From NCBI GenBank assembly GCA_030609765.1, contig JAUWTE010000121.1, positions 1 to 8,058 of the forward strand: a DNA stretch of 8,058 nt, given 5' to 3'. The translations under genes and the position numbers were made by a program. This document shows, piece after piece, positions 1 through 6,153 of this stretch. This stretch comes from Acidobacteriota bacterium (GTDB lineage: Bacteria; Acidobacteriota; UBA890). Position 1 is the first letter of the stretch. Each line of letters starts with the position of its first letter. Below the pieces are notes generated by a model. The model was given only the letters and a program-made list of their open reading frames with translations, was not told where the DNA came from and did no database searches.

Positions 1-148
1 CCGCCAGTTCGTGCACGACCGCAGCGACCTCGGGCTGTTCCGCCGTTGGAGCGCAAGCGGCCAGCGTGAGGGCTGCTCCAAGGATCGCTACCATTATGGA
101 CGCCCTGCTTGTGGTCCTCATTGAACAGGCCTGCTGATGGAGTCTCAT
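1..148 (-). CDS. N-terminal fragment of a putative lipoprotein (runs off the window)
   Basis: Only the first 49 codons are inside the window, so the function cannot be named. The start at 148 is chosen because a perfect AGGAGG (157-162) lies 8 nt upstream. A second in-frame ATG at 121 would also work, giving a shorter signal peptide. The N-terminus has Arg residues, then a hydrophobic stretch (about residues 18-30), then the lipobox Leu-Ala-Ala-Cys with the cysteine at residue 32 (23 from the second ATG). This is the signal peptidase II pattern of a membrane-anchored lipoprotein. The residues after the cysteine are Ala/Pro/Glu-rich, like a flexible linker. The gene lies downstream of erpA on the same strand across a 182-nt gap, so it may have its own promoter. 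The lipoprotein call is visible in the sequence; what the mature domain does is unknown. Confidence 0.65.
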   Translation of the reverse strand, partial: MRLHQQACSMRTTSRASIMVAILGAALTLAACAPTAEQPEVAAVVHELA

Positions 149-156
149 TGCCTCAC

Positions 157-162
157 CCTCCT
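157..162 (-). promoter_or_regulatory. Strong Shine-Dalgarno site of the lipoprotein gene
   Basis: The minus strand reads AGGAGG, 8 nt before the ATG at 148. This full match decides in favour of the upstream ATG over the in-frame ATG at 121. Confidence 0.7.
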
Positions 163-241
163 GTCAGGATTGGTGGAATGGCGTCAGTGTGCATCGTTTG
201 CCTGAGAGCCTCAAGAGGGGCCGGGCGACACAAGCGCCAGG

Positions 242-314
242 CAAAGTCCGCCGGGCACAGCGGTGCCTAGCGCTTTGTGCGAAGTGGATTGCTCAGGCAG
301 CAGCGAGAGCTGCT
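242..314 (-). other. Hairpin-forming sequences 3' of erpA
   Basis: The gap between erpA and the lipoprotein gene holds two inverted repeats. Nearest erpA, 299-304 (AGCAGC) pairs with 309-314 (GCTGCT) around a 4-nt loop, beginning 17 nt after the erpA stop. Further on is a nested pair: CAAAG (242-246) with CTTTG (273-277), enclosing GGCAC (254-258) with GTGCC (263-267) around a 4-nt loop. Neither is followed by a T-run on the minus strand, so they are not canonical Rho-independent terminators. They could stabilise the erpA 3' end or be chance pairing in GC-rich DNA. Confidence 0.35.
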
Positions 315-330
315 TGTCGAGGTGGTCGGA

Positions 331-738
331 TCAGGTGGCGAAGGAGTGGCCGCAGCCACAGGTTCCGGTGGCGTTGGGGTTTTCGACCTTGAAGCCACTG
401 CCGCTGAAATCCTCGACGAAGTCGACCACACAGCCCTGCAGGTAGGGCAAGCTGAAGGAGTCGACCAGCACCTCGATCCGCAGATCTCCATCCTGCTGCA
501 CGATCAGGTTGTCGCTGTCCTTCTGCTCATCGAAGGTGAAGCCGTACTCGAAACCAGAGCATCCTCCTCCTTGAACGAAAAGACGGAGGTTCTTTCCCTG
601 GGCTTGTTCGTGTTCCTCAGAAAACGCGATGACCTTGCGGATAGCGGCCGCTGTGAAAACGACCGGGCGCTCCGCAGAGGCCTGAGGCGCCGCGGGAGCA
701 TGCGGCTCGGGCGTCTGCGTCTCAGTATTCGAACTCAT
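331..738 (-). CDS. erpA: ErpA-type A-type carrier, iron-sulfur cluster insertion protein
   Basis: This is a HesB/IscA-family A-type carrier, 135 aa. Such proteins receive [2Fe-2S] or [4Fe-4S] clusters from the SUF or ISC scaffold and pass them to cytoplasmic apo-enzymes. The family signature is complete: GGGCSGFEYGF (residues 57-67, ligand Cys60) and the C-terminal GTCGCGHSF (residues 125-133, Cys127 and Cys129). The wording of the core, including the TFDEQ that follows the first motif and the NPNA before the second, is closest to ErpA. ErpA is usually about 115 aa; the extra length is a Pro/Ala/Glu-rich N-terminal tail (residues 1-25), probably disordered. The start at 738 is supported by AAGGAG at 749-754 with a 10-nt spacer. 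Cys103 is an additional cysteine outside the motifs. The gene sits 144 nt after the PEGA/PDZ gene on the same strand. A suf operon lies at the other end of the window, consistent with a SUF-linked carrier. Confidence 0.95.
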   Translation of the reverse strand: MSSNTETQTPEPHAPAAPQASAERPVVFTAAAIRKVIAFSEEHEQAQGKNLRLFVQGGGCSGFEYGFTFDEQKDSDNLIVQQDGDLRIEVLVDSFSLPYLQGCVVDFVEDFSGSGFKVENPNATGTCGCGHSFAT

Positions 739-882
739 ATGAAAAACTCTCCTTCATGGGGGCTGCAATGATTCGGGACTTCGGGAAACGATACCTCATG
801 GCACCAGCGCTGGGCTAGCAAACTCCGCAGAGAGAAGGTTCTGCAGCTGACCTTTCGCCGGCTATCCCTCGGGTATGGCCTG
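739..882 (-). other. Intergenic gap between the PEGA/PDZ gene and erpA
   Basis: This 144-nt gap contains the erpA ribosome binding site and an imperfect hairpin at 860-880, just after the PEGA/PDZ stop. In that hairpin GGC, AU and CCC pair with GGG, AU and GCC, interrupted by a mismatch and a bulge, and no T-run follows. A 10-bp palindrome CCAGCGCTGG lies at 804-813. I see no convincing -35/-10 pair for erpA, so whether erpA is read through from the upstream operon or has its own promoter is open. Confidence 0.4.
749..754 (-). promoter_or_regulatory. Shine-Dalgarno site of erpA
   Basis: AAGGAG on the minus strand, 10 nt before the ATG at 738. It supports the start that includes the unusual Pro/Ala-rich N-terminal tail. 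Confidence 0.65.
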
Positions 883-3108
883 CTAGTGTAGCCCCGCCAT
901 CCGCGCTCGGGCTCGGGGCGCAAGCAGTGGGCCTTCGTCGTGCAAATAGCGAGCCCCGGGCAACAGGAGCACTCGTTCGAAGGCCGCCCTCGCCTCCTCG
1001 ATTCGTCCGAGCTCAGCCAAGCCTACGCCCATCCAGTAATCCACCATGGCGCTACCGAGACCTGCCCCCTCCGGTGCCTGGACCGATTCCAGCAGGTCCA
1101 CGGTGGCTTGCCACTCGCCGAAGTGCAGCAACGCCGATGCTTGAGTGAGTTGTAACACACAGGTCGGAACCTCGCTGTCGAGCCTGCCGATTGCGGCAGC
1201 CGAAAGAGCCCAAACCACCGCGTACGCTCGCTCCGGATCGTTGGGAGGGATCACCTGCGGCCTGCTGTCGACCAGCACCTGAACGGTTCGTTCCCCCGCC
1301 AGTCCGCGTAGCCGCATTCCGACACTCGAGTTGGGTGCAAAGGTCTCCAGCCAAGAAAGTGTGTTCGCCACCGTACCCACCGCGTTGCCAGCCAGAGACA
1401 GAATCTCGTCACCGACTTCGATACCGGCCAGCTCCGCCGGACCACCGGGGGTCACGGTCGCCACCACAGGCGCGGCAACCGCCGGGCTATCGATGAGCTG
1501 CGCTCCCAGGTAATTCCGTGAGTGTGGAAAGGGATCGGCGAGGCCACGGATGATCTCCGAAATCCCCTCGCGCCCTGTAAGCGGCACGCGCACGCGCTCG
1601 GGTCGAGCAGGACCCGGAGCGGATGGCCAAAGCCAAAGGTCGGCGGTTTCAGCAACATCGTCGGACGACAACACCGCGAGCATGAAGACAGAACCGGGCA
1701 GGACGCGGCCCGTGGCCGCCTGAAGCTGTCGCCAGTTGATCGCACCGCCGAGCGGCGAGCTCGCACCTGCGAGATCCCGCAGTCGCTCGATGCTCGCACC
1801 TGCTCCCTGCACCAGTCTCGGCCCTTGCTCGGCACGGTTCAGAAGGGTCCAGCCCTCCAAATCGGAGAAGGTCTCCGCGAGGGCCGTCTCGAAGGCGTTG
1901 GCGCTCATCTCGTCGCCACCCAGGACACCGAGGAAGGTGAGGCCCGGATTCATGCTGACGGTGAGCATCTGGCTGGATTGTTCGGCTACCGAGACCTCAG
2001 CTTCGAACACTCCCGCGGTTCCGTGATCGACCGTCAGCACATACTGTCCCGGCGGCAGGCTCAGGCGATACGCGGTCGAGTCGAGCGCCGCATCGTCGGT
2101 GCCCGGTGCCTGCGCGCGTGCCGGTGGCTCAGGCTGAACTCTCCTTTCGTCCACCCACACCTCTGCATCGGGAGGCAGATCTCGGAGCAAGAGCATTCCT
2201 TCGGATCGCTGCAAGGAGATGGCACCAATATCGAAGTCACCGAGGTCAGGAATGGGCACACGGCTATGAAAGCCGCGGTAGCCTTCTATGAAGATCTCGA
2301 GCTCGTGCTCCCCCGGCATGAGTCCTTCGACCACCAGCTCGCCGGAAAACTCGGCACGCGGATACCCTGCGAGCTCGCCGGTGGGCACGAAGGTAGCAGG
2401 AGCTGTTCCCGAGGTTTGACCAACGACGTTGCCGTCGACGACAACCGTCGCTCCAGGCGGCCGCGTCACCAATCTGAGAACGGCGCTGATCCGGTGCAAC
2501 GTATACGAGACCTGCCGGCTGCCACCGGCCTCGACCTCGACCTCTTCCGTCGCTTGCGTGAAGCCGGGGAGAGTCACCTCGACAAAGTGAGTGCCCGCCG
2601 CGACCGGGTGTCCTCTCGGCGTGCCGAGCACGATCTCCTCTCCGTCGACCCGCACTCGTGCGTCGGACGGCATCACCGAGATGTCCAGGTGCCCAACGTG
2701 TCGCGATTGCGCGCGGCTGAAACGTTCCATCAACGCCTCAGAGAGGCGGAAGGACTCGACTGACACACCTGGGTAGAGCGCGAGCAACGTCTCCAGATCG
2801 CTGTCGGCGGAGCTTCGCTCACCCGTCTCCAGGTTGATCTCGGCCCGATACGCGAGGCTGCGAATGAGCAGCATCCTGCCCTCCGCGCTGATCGTCCCAG
2901 CCTCGGCTGCCGGCTGCAGCGTCACGATCACCTGGGAAAGCGGCAGGTACGCTTGTCCCGGGTCCACGCTCCGGAGCGCTTCCGCACGGGCGAAGGCCGC
3001 ACGCATCTGCTCGTTCACGTCAGTTTGCTGGCCGGCGGTGGCGGACGTCGCGAAAAGGGCAGTCGCCAGCGCCAGCAATAGAGCTCCGCCTGTCGGGAAT
3101 CTGCGCAT
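883..3108 (-). CDS. Exported multidomain protein: PEGA-like repeats, PDZ domain, TPR-like C-terminus
   Basis: A 741-aa protein of unknown function. The start at 3108 is preferred over an upstream in-frame ATG at 3240. It gives a good Sec signal peptide (residues 1-25, Arg-Arg then a Leu/Ala core ending Ala-Thr-Ala) and lies 5 nt after the stop of the preceding gene, whereas the longer form would overlap that gene by 127 nt. Domains in order: a helical, TPR-like region (about 30-135); PEGA-like repeat 1 (140-206), with VRVDGEE and an Ala-Gly-Thr-His turn; repeat 2 (208-300), with VVVDGNVVG and a Pro-Gly-Glu-His turn; a weaker repeat 3 (304-387); an alpha/beta region (about 390-530) that may be TolB/CsgG-like; a PDZ domain (533-615), with GGPAELAGIEVGDEIL; and a C-terminal helical-repeat region (630-740). 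I see no protease triad beside the PDZ domain. PEGA and PDZ domains bind proteins or envelope polymers, so a periplasmic or surface scaffold is likely. Confidence 0.85.
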   Translation of the reverse strand: MRRFPTGGALLLALATALFATSATAGQQTDVNEQMRAAFARAEALRSVDPGQAYLPLSQVIVTLQPAAEAGTISAEGRMLLIRSLAYRAEINLETGERSSADSDLETLLALYPGVSVESFRLSEALMERFSRAQSRHVGHLDISVMPSDARVRVDGEEIVLGTPRGHPVAAGTHFVEVTLPGFTQATEEVEVEAGGSRQVSYTLHRISAVLRLVTRPPGATVVVDGNVVGQTSGTAPATFVPTGELAGYPRAEFSGELVVEGLMPGEHELEIFIEGYRGFHSRVPIPDLGDFDIGAISLQRSEGMLLLRDLPPDAEVWVDERRVQPEPPARAQAPGTDDAALDSTAYRLSLPPGQYVLTVDHGTAGVFEAEVSVAEQSSQMLTVSMNPGLTFLGVLGGDEMSANAFETALAETFSDLEGWTLLNRAEQGPRLVQGAGASIERLRDLAGASSPLGGAINWRQLQAATGRVLPGSVFMLAVLSSDDVAETADLWLWPSAPGPARPERVRVPLTGREGISEIIRGLADPFPHSRNYLGAQLIDSPAVAAPVVATVTPGGPAELAGIEVGDEILSLAGNAVGTVANTLSWLETFAPNSSVGMRLRGLAGERTVQVLVDSRPQVIPPNDPERAYAVVWALSAAAIGRLDSEVPTCVLQLTQASALLHFGEWQATVDLLESVQAPEGAGLGSAMVDYWMGVGLAELGRIEEARAAFERVLLLPGARYLHDEGPLLAPRARARMAGLH

Positions 3109-3113
3109 GAAGA

Positions 3114-4445
3114 TCACTGGATCATCACTATGACCGAGAGGTTCCGGTCGGCCACGTAGACCCGGCCTTGACCGTCCACGGCGATGTCGCGGGGATCGCG
3201 AAGCTCCACCCCGCCGGGCAAGAAGGGACCCAAGCTCCACCGGTTCATGCCATCGGCATCAAAAACATCGATCTTCTTGGTTTTGCGATCTAGCACGTAG
3301 ATGTTACCAAGCGCGTCTACATCCAGCGCGTACGGCTCTTCCCATTTCACAGAGGCCAGACCACCCTGGTACACACCGTCCGGGCTGAAGCGGTGCACAC
3401 CTTTGCTGTCCTTGTCGATGATATAGAGCCAGCCGTAAGGGTCGGTGGCCAAATCCACCGGCTCGGAATCTGCACCGACAAGGGGTAGCGTCGCGAGCGA
3501 GCTCCCGTCGGCGGAGATGTTCGCCACGGACTTGCTGCGATCGCTCAACAAAATCCACTCCCCTGCCAATCCCCGCGCCCCGGCGACGATGTCTTCGAGA
3601 GTGCGGTCGGGGCGCTCCGGGTCCGGAAACCGGGCCCGAACCTCGTCCCGCGGCATGAGCACACCGCCCTTGATGGCAACGTAGGGCTGACCATCCAGAT
3701 CCCACCAGGGTTTGCGAGCGTCCTCCTCAGGGATCCGCCTCAAGCCCTCGGGTAGCTGCGGATTCACCATGACGACGACCTTCGCGCCCTCATCGCTTAT
3801 CAGCAGCGTTCCATCTGAGCTGACCGCCACACCAATGGGGTTGTCGAGTGGATCGCCCCCGATCGGCGCCCTCCCGGAGATCTCCCAAGGGAACAGGCCC
3901 GCGGACGGTCTCACCCACAGACGGTGCATCAGACCTAGCCACTGGCGGGCCGAGGCAGCCGCGTCCGGATCGACCGCGTCAGCGTCAGTATCTGCTGCCG
4001 TAACGACCGATTCGAGAAGCTCCGTAGACGCTTCCCACTCGTGCTGTTGTTGCATCACCCGCGCCAACCCGACCTGCGCCCGGGACGTCCACGAGGAAAT
4101 CGGCTCATCCTCGATGATCGTCACAAACGCGGCTGCCGCGGCATCGGCACGGCCGGCCCGCAGGTCGATCTCACCAACTCGCACCCTGGCAGCAGCACGC
4201 CACACAACTTTCGGGTGGGTCGCTTTCGGGAATTGTTCGATGATGGCCGCAAAGCCGGCCGTGGCAGCCACAGGATCTCCGCCAATCCACAGAAGCTCCG
4301 CTTCGTAGAATTGGCGCTCGGCGTCGCCCGCCTGCGCGGCGAACGATTCGCCGGAGATTGTCGCGCAGCAAAGCACGATCACCGTGCCCAACAGGATTGC
4401 GGGTCTGACTATTCGGAGGAATCTCATTGTCTTCGTTGCAGCCAT
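3114..4445 (-). CDS. Exported TPR plus NHL-repeat beta-propeller protein
   Basis: A 443-aa protein of unknown function. The N-terminus has Arg/Lys residues, a hydrophobic core (about 15-30) and possible signal peptidase I sites after Ala36 or Ala39. The two cysteines in the core are not in a lipobox context. A second in-frame ATG at 4427 (residue 7) gives a more typical signal peptide; neither ATG has a clear Shine-Dalgarno site. Residues 43-178 are TPR-like helices, like those of YbgF/BamD-type proteins. NHL-type propeller blades follow at about 201-228, 285-315, 328-356, 369-400 and 416-443, with repeated patterns such as GNIYVLDRKTKKIDVF and GRVYVADRNLSVIV. The propeller ends exactly at the C-terminus. 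The region 229-284 between blades has no repeat consensus. NHL propellers bind proteins or glycans. It lies 50 nt after the PP2C gene and 5 nt before the PEGA/PDZ gene, so it is very likely in one operon with them. Confidence 0.85.
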   Translation of the reverse strand: MAATKTMRFLRIVRPAILLGTVIVLCCATISGESFAAQAGDAERQFYEAELLWIGGDPVAATAGFAAIIEQFPKATHPKVVWRAAARVRVGEIDLRAGRADAAAAAFVTIIEDEPISSWTSRAQVGLARVMQQQHEWEASTELLESVVTAADTDADAVDPDAAASARQWLGLMHRLWVRPSAGLFPWEISGRAPIGGDPLDNPIGVAVSSDGTLLISDEGAKVVVMVNPQLPEGLRRIPEEDARKPWWDLDGQPYVAIKGGVLMPRDEVRARFPDPERPDRTLEDIVAGARGLAGEWILLSDRSKSVANISADGSSLATLPLVGADSEPVDLATDPYGWLYIIDKDSKGVHRFSPDGVYQGGLASVKWEEPYALDVDALGNIYVLDRKTKKIDVFDADGMNRWSLGPFLPGGVELRDPRDIAVDGQGRVYVADRNLSVIVMIQ

Positions 4446-4495
4446 GATGTCGGACGATACGTGGTGATCGAATCGCGTCCTGATAGCCGAGGGCG

Positions 4496-5251
4496 CTAGC
4501 CGGCGCGACAGGCCACCACAACCGCCGTGATGTTGTCGCTGCCATCATCGGCGCGAGCTCTCTCGACCAACAAGCGACTGGCTGTATCCGAGTCGGGGGC
4601 CCCAGAGACCGTTTCGGCGATGACCTCGGGCAGAAGGGGTCCTGTGAGCCCATCGGAGGCGAGCACGAACACATCCCCTGGGAACACCTTGCCGTGGTAT
4701 ACGTCGACGGCTGGATCGGGCTCACATCCCATGCAGCGGCTCAGCACGTGCCGCATCGGGTGAATGCGCGCCTCCTCCTCGGTCATCCCGCCCTCACGTA
4801 CCTGCGCGGCAACGATCGAGTGATCGTCGGTGATTTGCTCGATATTGCCGTTGCGTACCCTGAGCGCACGGGAGTCTCCGACATGTCCGATCCAATACTC
4901 CTCGTCAGAAAGCACCAGGGTCGTCAGGGTCGTGCCCATCCCGAGTCGATCGGGGCGGCCGGAGGCGTCTTCGATGATGCGACGGTTGGCAACACGGTAG
5001 GCACCGCGGAACGTGTCTTCGTCCGGCCCCTCTCCCTGATCGCTCGCCGTCAGCAAGAACTCGTATACGGCATCTACAGCAATGCGGCTCGCTCGATCGC
5101 CGGCACGATGGCCGCCCATTCCGTCGGCCACAGCATAGATAGGGGGCGCAGAGCAAACCTTCGCCGAATCCTCGTTGCGCTGCCGCACCCGCCCGACGTC
5201 GGTGAAGCTGCCAACATCGAGCTCCCAGGAAATGTTCCAGCCATCAGCCAT
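4496..5251 (-). CDS. PP2C-family protein serine/threonine phosphatase
   Basis: A 251-aa cytoplasmic metal-dependent phosphatase of the Stp/PrpC type, the normal length for a stand-alone catalytic domain. It removes phosphate from Ser/Thr residues using two Mn/Mg ions. All main PP2C motifs are present: RQRNED (23-28), VADGMGGH (41-48, metal ligand Asp43), GTT (106-108), HVGDSR (123-128), ASDGL (198-202, Asp200) and GSDNITAVVV (237-246, Asp239). It has no signal peptide, membrane segment or extra sensor domain. The start at 5251 is the only good one, with only a weak GGA upstream. It is first in a leftward cluster with two exported interaction-domain proteins. In bacteria PP2C genes are often paired with a Hanks-type kinase; none is in this window, so its substrate and partner kinase are unknown. 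Confidence 0.95.
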   Translation of the reverse strand: MADGWNISWELDVGSFTDVGRVRQRNEDSAKVCSAPPIYAVADGMGGHRAGDRASRIAVDAVYEFLLTASDQGEGPDEDTFRGAYRVANRRIIEDASGRPDRLGMGTTLTTLVLSDEEYWIGHVGDSRALRVRNGNIEQITDDHSIVAAQVREGGMTEEEARIHPMRHVLSRCMGCEPDPAVDVYHGKVFPGDVFVLASDGLTGPLLPEVIAETVSGAPDSDTASRLLVERARADDGSDNITAVVVACRAG

Positions 5252-5282
5252 TGTTTTTTGTCCGGTGAACGACCTGTTCAGC

Positions 5283-5288
5283 CTTATA
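5283..5288 (-). promoter_or_regulatory. Possible -10 element for the PP2C operon
   Basis: The minus strand reads TATAAG, 5 of 6 matches to TATAAT, 31 nt before the phosphatase ATG. This would give a leader of about 25 nt. No convincing -35 box is found 16-18 nt upstream, so this is a weak call. Confidence 0.3.
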
Positions 5289-5348
5289 GTCTACGACAGT
5301 TGCCGCCGCACGGCTGCCACTGATTGCTTCCATTTAGAGGCAAGCGGG

Positions 5349-5371
5349 CCGAGCCGGGAACCCGTGCTCGG
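5349..5371. repeat. Inverted repeat in the divergent intergenic region
   Basis: CCGAGC (5349-5354) pairs with GCTCGG (5366-5371). Inside it CGG (5355-5357) pairs with CCG (5362-5364), with one bulged T. The repeat lies between the divergent PP2C operon and the 146-aa gene, with no T-run on either side, so it does not look like a terminator. It could be an operator or a chance GC-rich hairpin. Confidence 0.4.
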
Positions 5372-5405
5372 AGGCCGCACAAAGTGGGCTGCGGCTCCCT
5401 CGGAA

Positions 5406-5414
5406 TGCTATGCT
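5406..5414 (+). promoter_or_regulatory. Possible extended -10 promoter element
   Basis: TGC-TATGCT fits the extended -10 pattern TGn-TATAAT (4 of 6 in the hexamer), 40 nt before the ATG at 5455. No good -35 box is seen at the usual distance. It could drive the 146-aa gene. Confidence 0.3.
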
Positions 5415-5454
5415 ACCCGCCCGAGAGTGATTTCTGTAGGACAGCGAGGCATTC

Positions 5455-5895
5455 ATGATGATGGCAGAGGACGAAGCCCGCAACCCGGCCGATGTCGACA
5501 CGCCAGCCAAGCCTCCGGATGCGCCAGAAACGCCAGCCCTGCCGGCGCCCGATCCCGCCACCTGCAAGGCCATCGCCATCAGTCAGGACCTGTTCCAGCA
5601 GGCCGCGATCGCGGGCGAGTGGGAGGGAACGGAGTTCGAGTACTACCTGGAACCTGCGGGCGTTCTGCAAGCTCGGTTACGTTGCTCCAGGTCGGGCGGC
5701 GACGATCCACAGCCCGCCGGCCTGCTGATGACTCGCGCGGCATGGAAATCACGGACGGCGTTCCTGGACGACGAGCTCAACCCCGAGCGGTACGAGCTCA
5801 GCTTCCCCAAGGAAGTCGGCTATGTGAAGCCGGTATCTCACTATCTGCCTCAGAGCCGAGAACTCGCGCTCTACCCCTGGTCGAAGCGGCACTAA
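5455..5895 (+). CDS. Unrecognised 146-aa protein with Pro/Ala-rich N-terminus
   Basis: I do not recognise this protein. Coding is supported by consistent G/C at third codon positions and by a purine-rich GAGG 5 nt before the ATG. Three consecutive ATG codons (5455, 5458, 5461) make the exact start uncertain by two residues. Residues 8-36 are rich in Pro, Ala, Asp and Glu and are probably disordered. Residues 37-146 look like one compact soluble domain with many aromatics (for example EFEYYLEP at 60-67 and ELALYPWSK at 136-144). There is no signal peptide and no membrane segment. Cys37 and Cys77 are the only cysteines and do not form a known metal motif. The gene stands alone between the leftward PP2C cluster and the suf promoter, so its context gives little help. 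A longer open frame overlapping it (5175-5957) crosses the divergent intergenic region and is judged a shadow. Confidence 0.75.
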   Translation: MMMAEDEARNPADVDTPAKPPDAPETPALPAPDPATCKAIAISQDLFQQAAIAGEWEGTEFEYYLEPAGVLQARLRCSRSGGDDPQPAGLLMTRAAWKSRTAFLDDELNPERYELSFPKEVGYVKPVSHYLPQSRELALYPWSKRH

Positions 5896-5978
5896 GTAGC
5901 CTGCCGGGAGGGCGACACACAGGGCCATACTCCGCCGCAACCACTGCAGCTTTCTGAGCTCTACCCGGTCTTTTCGGT

Positions 5979-6002
5979 AAAGTTGACTTTTTTTTCAGGA
6001 TT
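5979..6002 (+). promoter_or_regulatory. Possible Rrf2/IscR-type operator over the -35 box
   Basis: AAAGTTGACT (5979-5988) matches 9 of 10 positions of the left half of the E. coli IscR type 1 box (ATASYYGACT). On the opposite strand the region reads CCTGA, a run of A, then GTCAAC, an imperfect dyad about one base shorter than the E. coli site. The right half fits only about 6 of 10. The site covers the -35 hexamer and part of the spacer, where a bound repressor would block RNA polymerase. The T-rich centre and the TTGACT overlap mean part of the match comes from the promoter itself. Confidence 0.4.
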
Positions 6003-6011
6003 TAATAGAAT
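5983..6011 (+). promoter_or_regulatory. Sigma-70-type promoter of the Rrf2-sufC-sufB operon
   Basis: TTGACT (5983-5988, 5 of 6 to TTGACA) and TAGAAT (6006-6011, 5 of 6 to TATAAT) are separated by exactly 17 nt. This is the best promoter match in the window, and it points into the Fe-S assembly genes. The spacer begins with a T-run, and 5988-5995 is eight consecutive T. Transcription would start near 6018. Confidence 0.75.
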
Positions 6012-6153
6012 CCCTCTCTGACGTGAGCGTGGCCGCGTGCGAGACAGGTCACCGCCGGCCGCGGTCGCCCTCGAGTCAGTACGCAGACTCGTCCCAAGAT
6101 CAGCTCTCGAATCAGCCCCACCGCCACCCTACTGAGCAGGGCTCTAGGCACAC

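Noticed and set aside
803..830. Possible erpA promoter (TTGCTA with a downstream TAT-like box)
   Set aside because: The spacing between the candidate boxes is about 22 nt, too long for sigma-70.
1522..2763. 413-codon open frame on the + strand inside the PEGA/PDZ gene
   Set aside because: It is antisense to a gene with clear domains and a signal peptide. Its translation is rich in Arg/His with no recognisable domain, as expected of shadow frames in GC-rich DNA.
3109..3240. Longer start (3240) for the PEGA/PDZ protein
   Set aside because: It would overlap the 3' end of the NHL gene by 127 nt and bury the signal peptide behind an Arg-rich segment. The start at 3108, 5 nt after the upstream stop, is better.
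4364..4372. Possible lipobox in the NHL protein signal peptide (Val-Leu-Cys-Cys)
   Set aside because: The residue before the first cysteine is Leu rather than Gly, Ala or Ser, and good signal peptidase I sites follow, so a soluble exported protein is more likely.
4694..5323. 209-codon open frame on the + strand across the PP2C gene
   Set aside because: It is the antisense shadow of a complete PP2C phosphatase, with no supported start.
5175..5957. 260-codon + strand frame overlapping the 146-aa gene
   Set aside because: It begins inside the PP2C gene on the opposite strand and crosses the divergent intergenic region. Its Arg/Gly/Pro-rich composition fits an out-of-frame reading of GC-rich DNA; the frame starting at 5455 has better codon use.
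5962..5995. Possible Rho-independent terminator before the suf promoter
   Set aside because: The stem has only five pairs with a bulge, and the T-run starts about 9 nt later, inside the promoter spacer.
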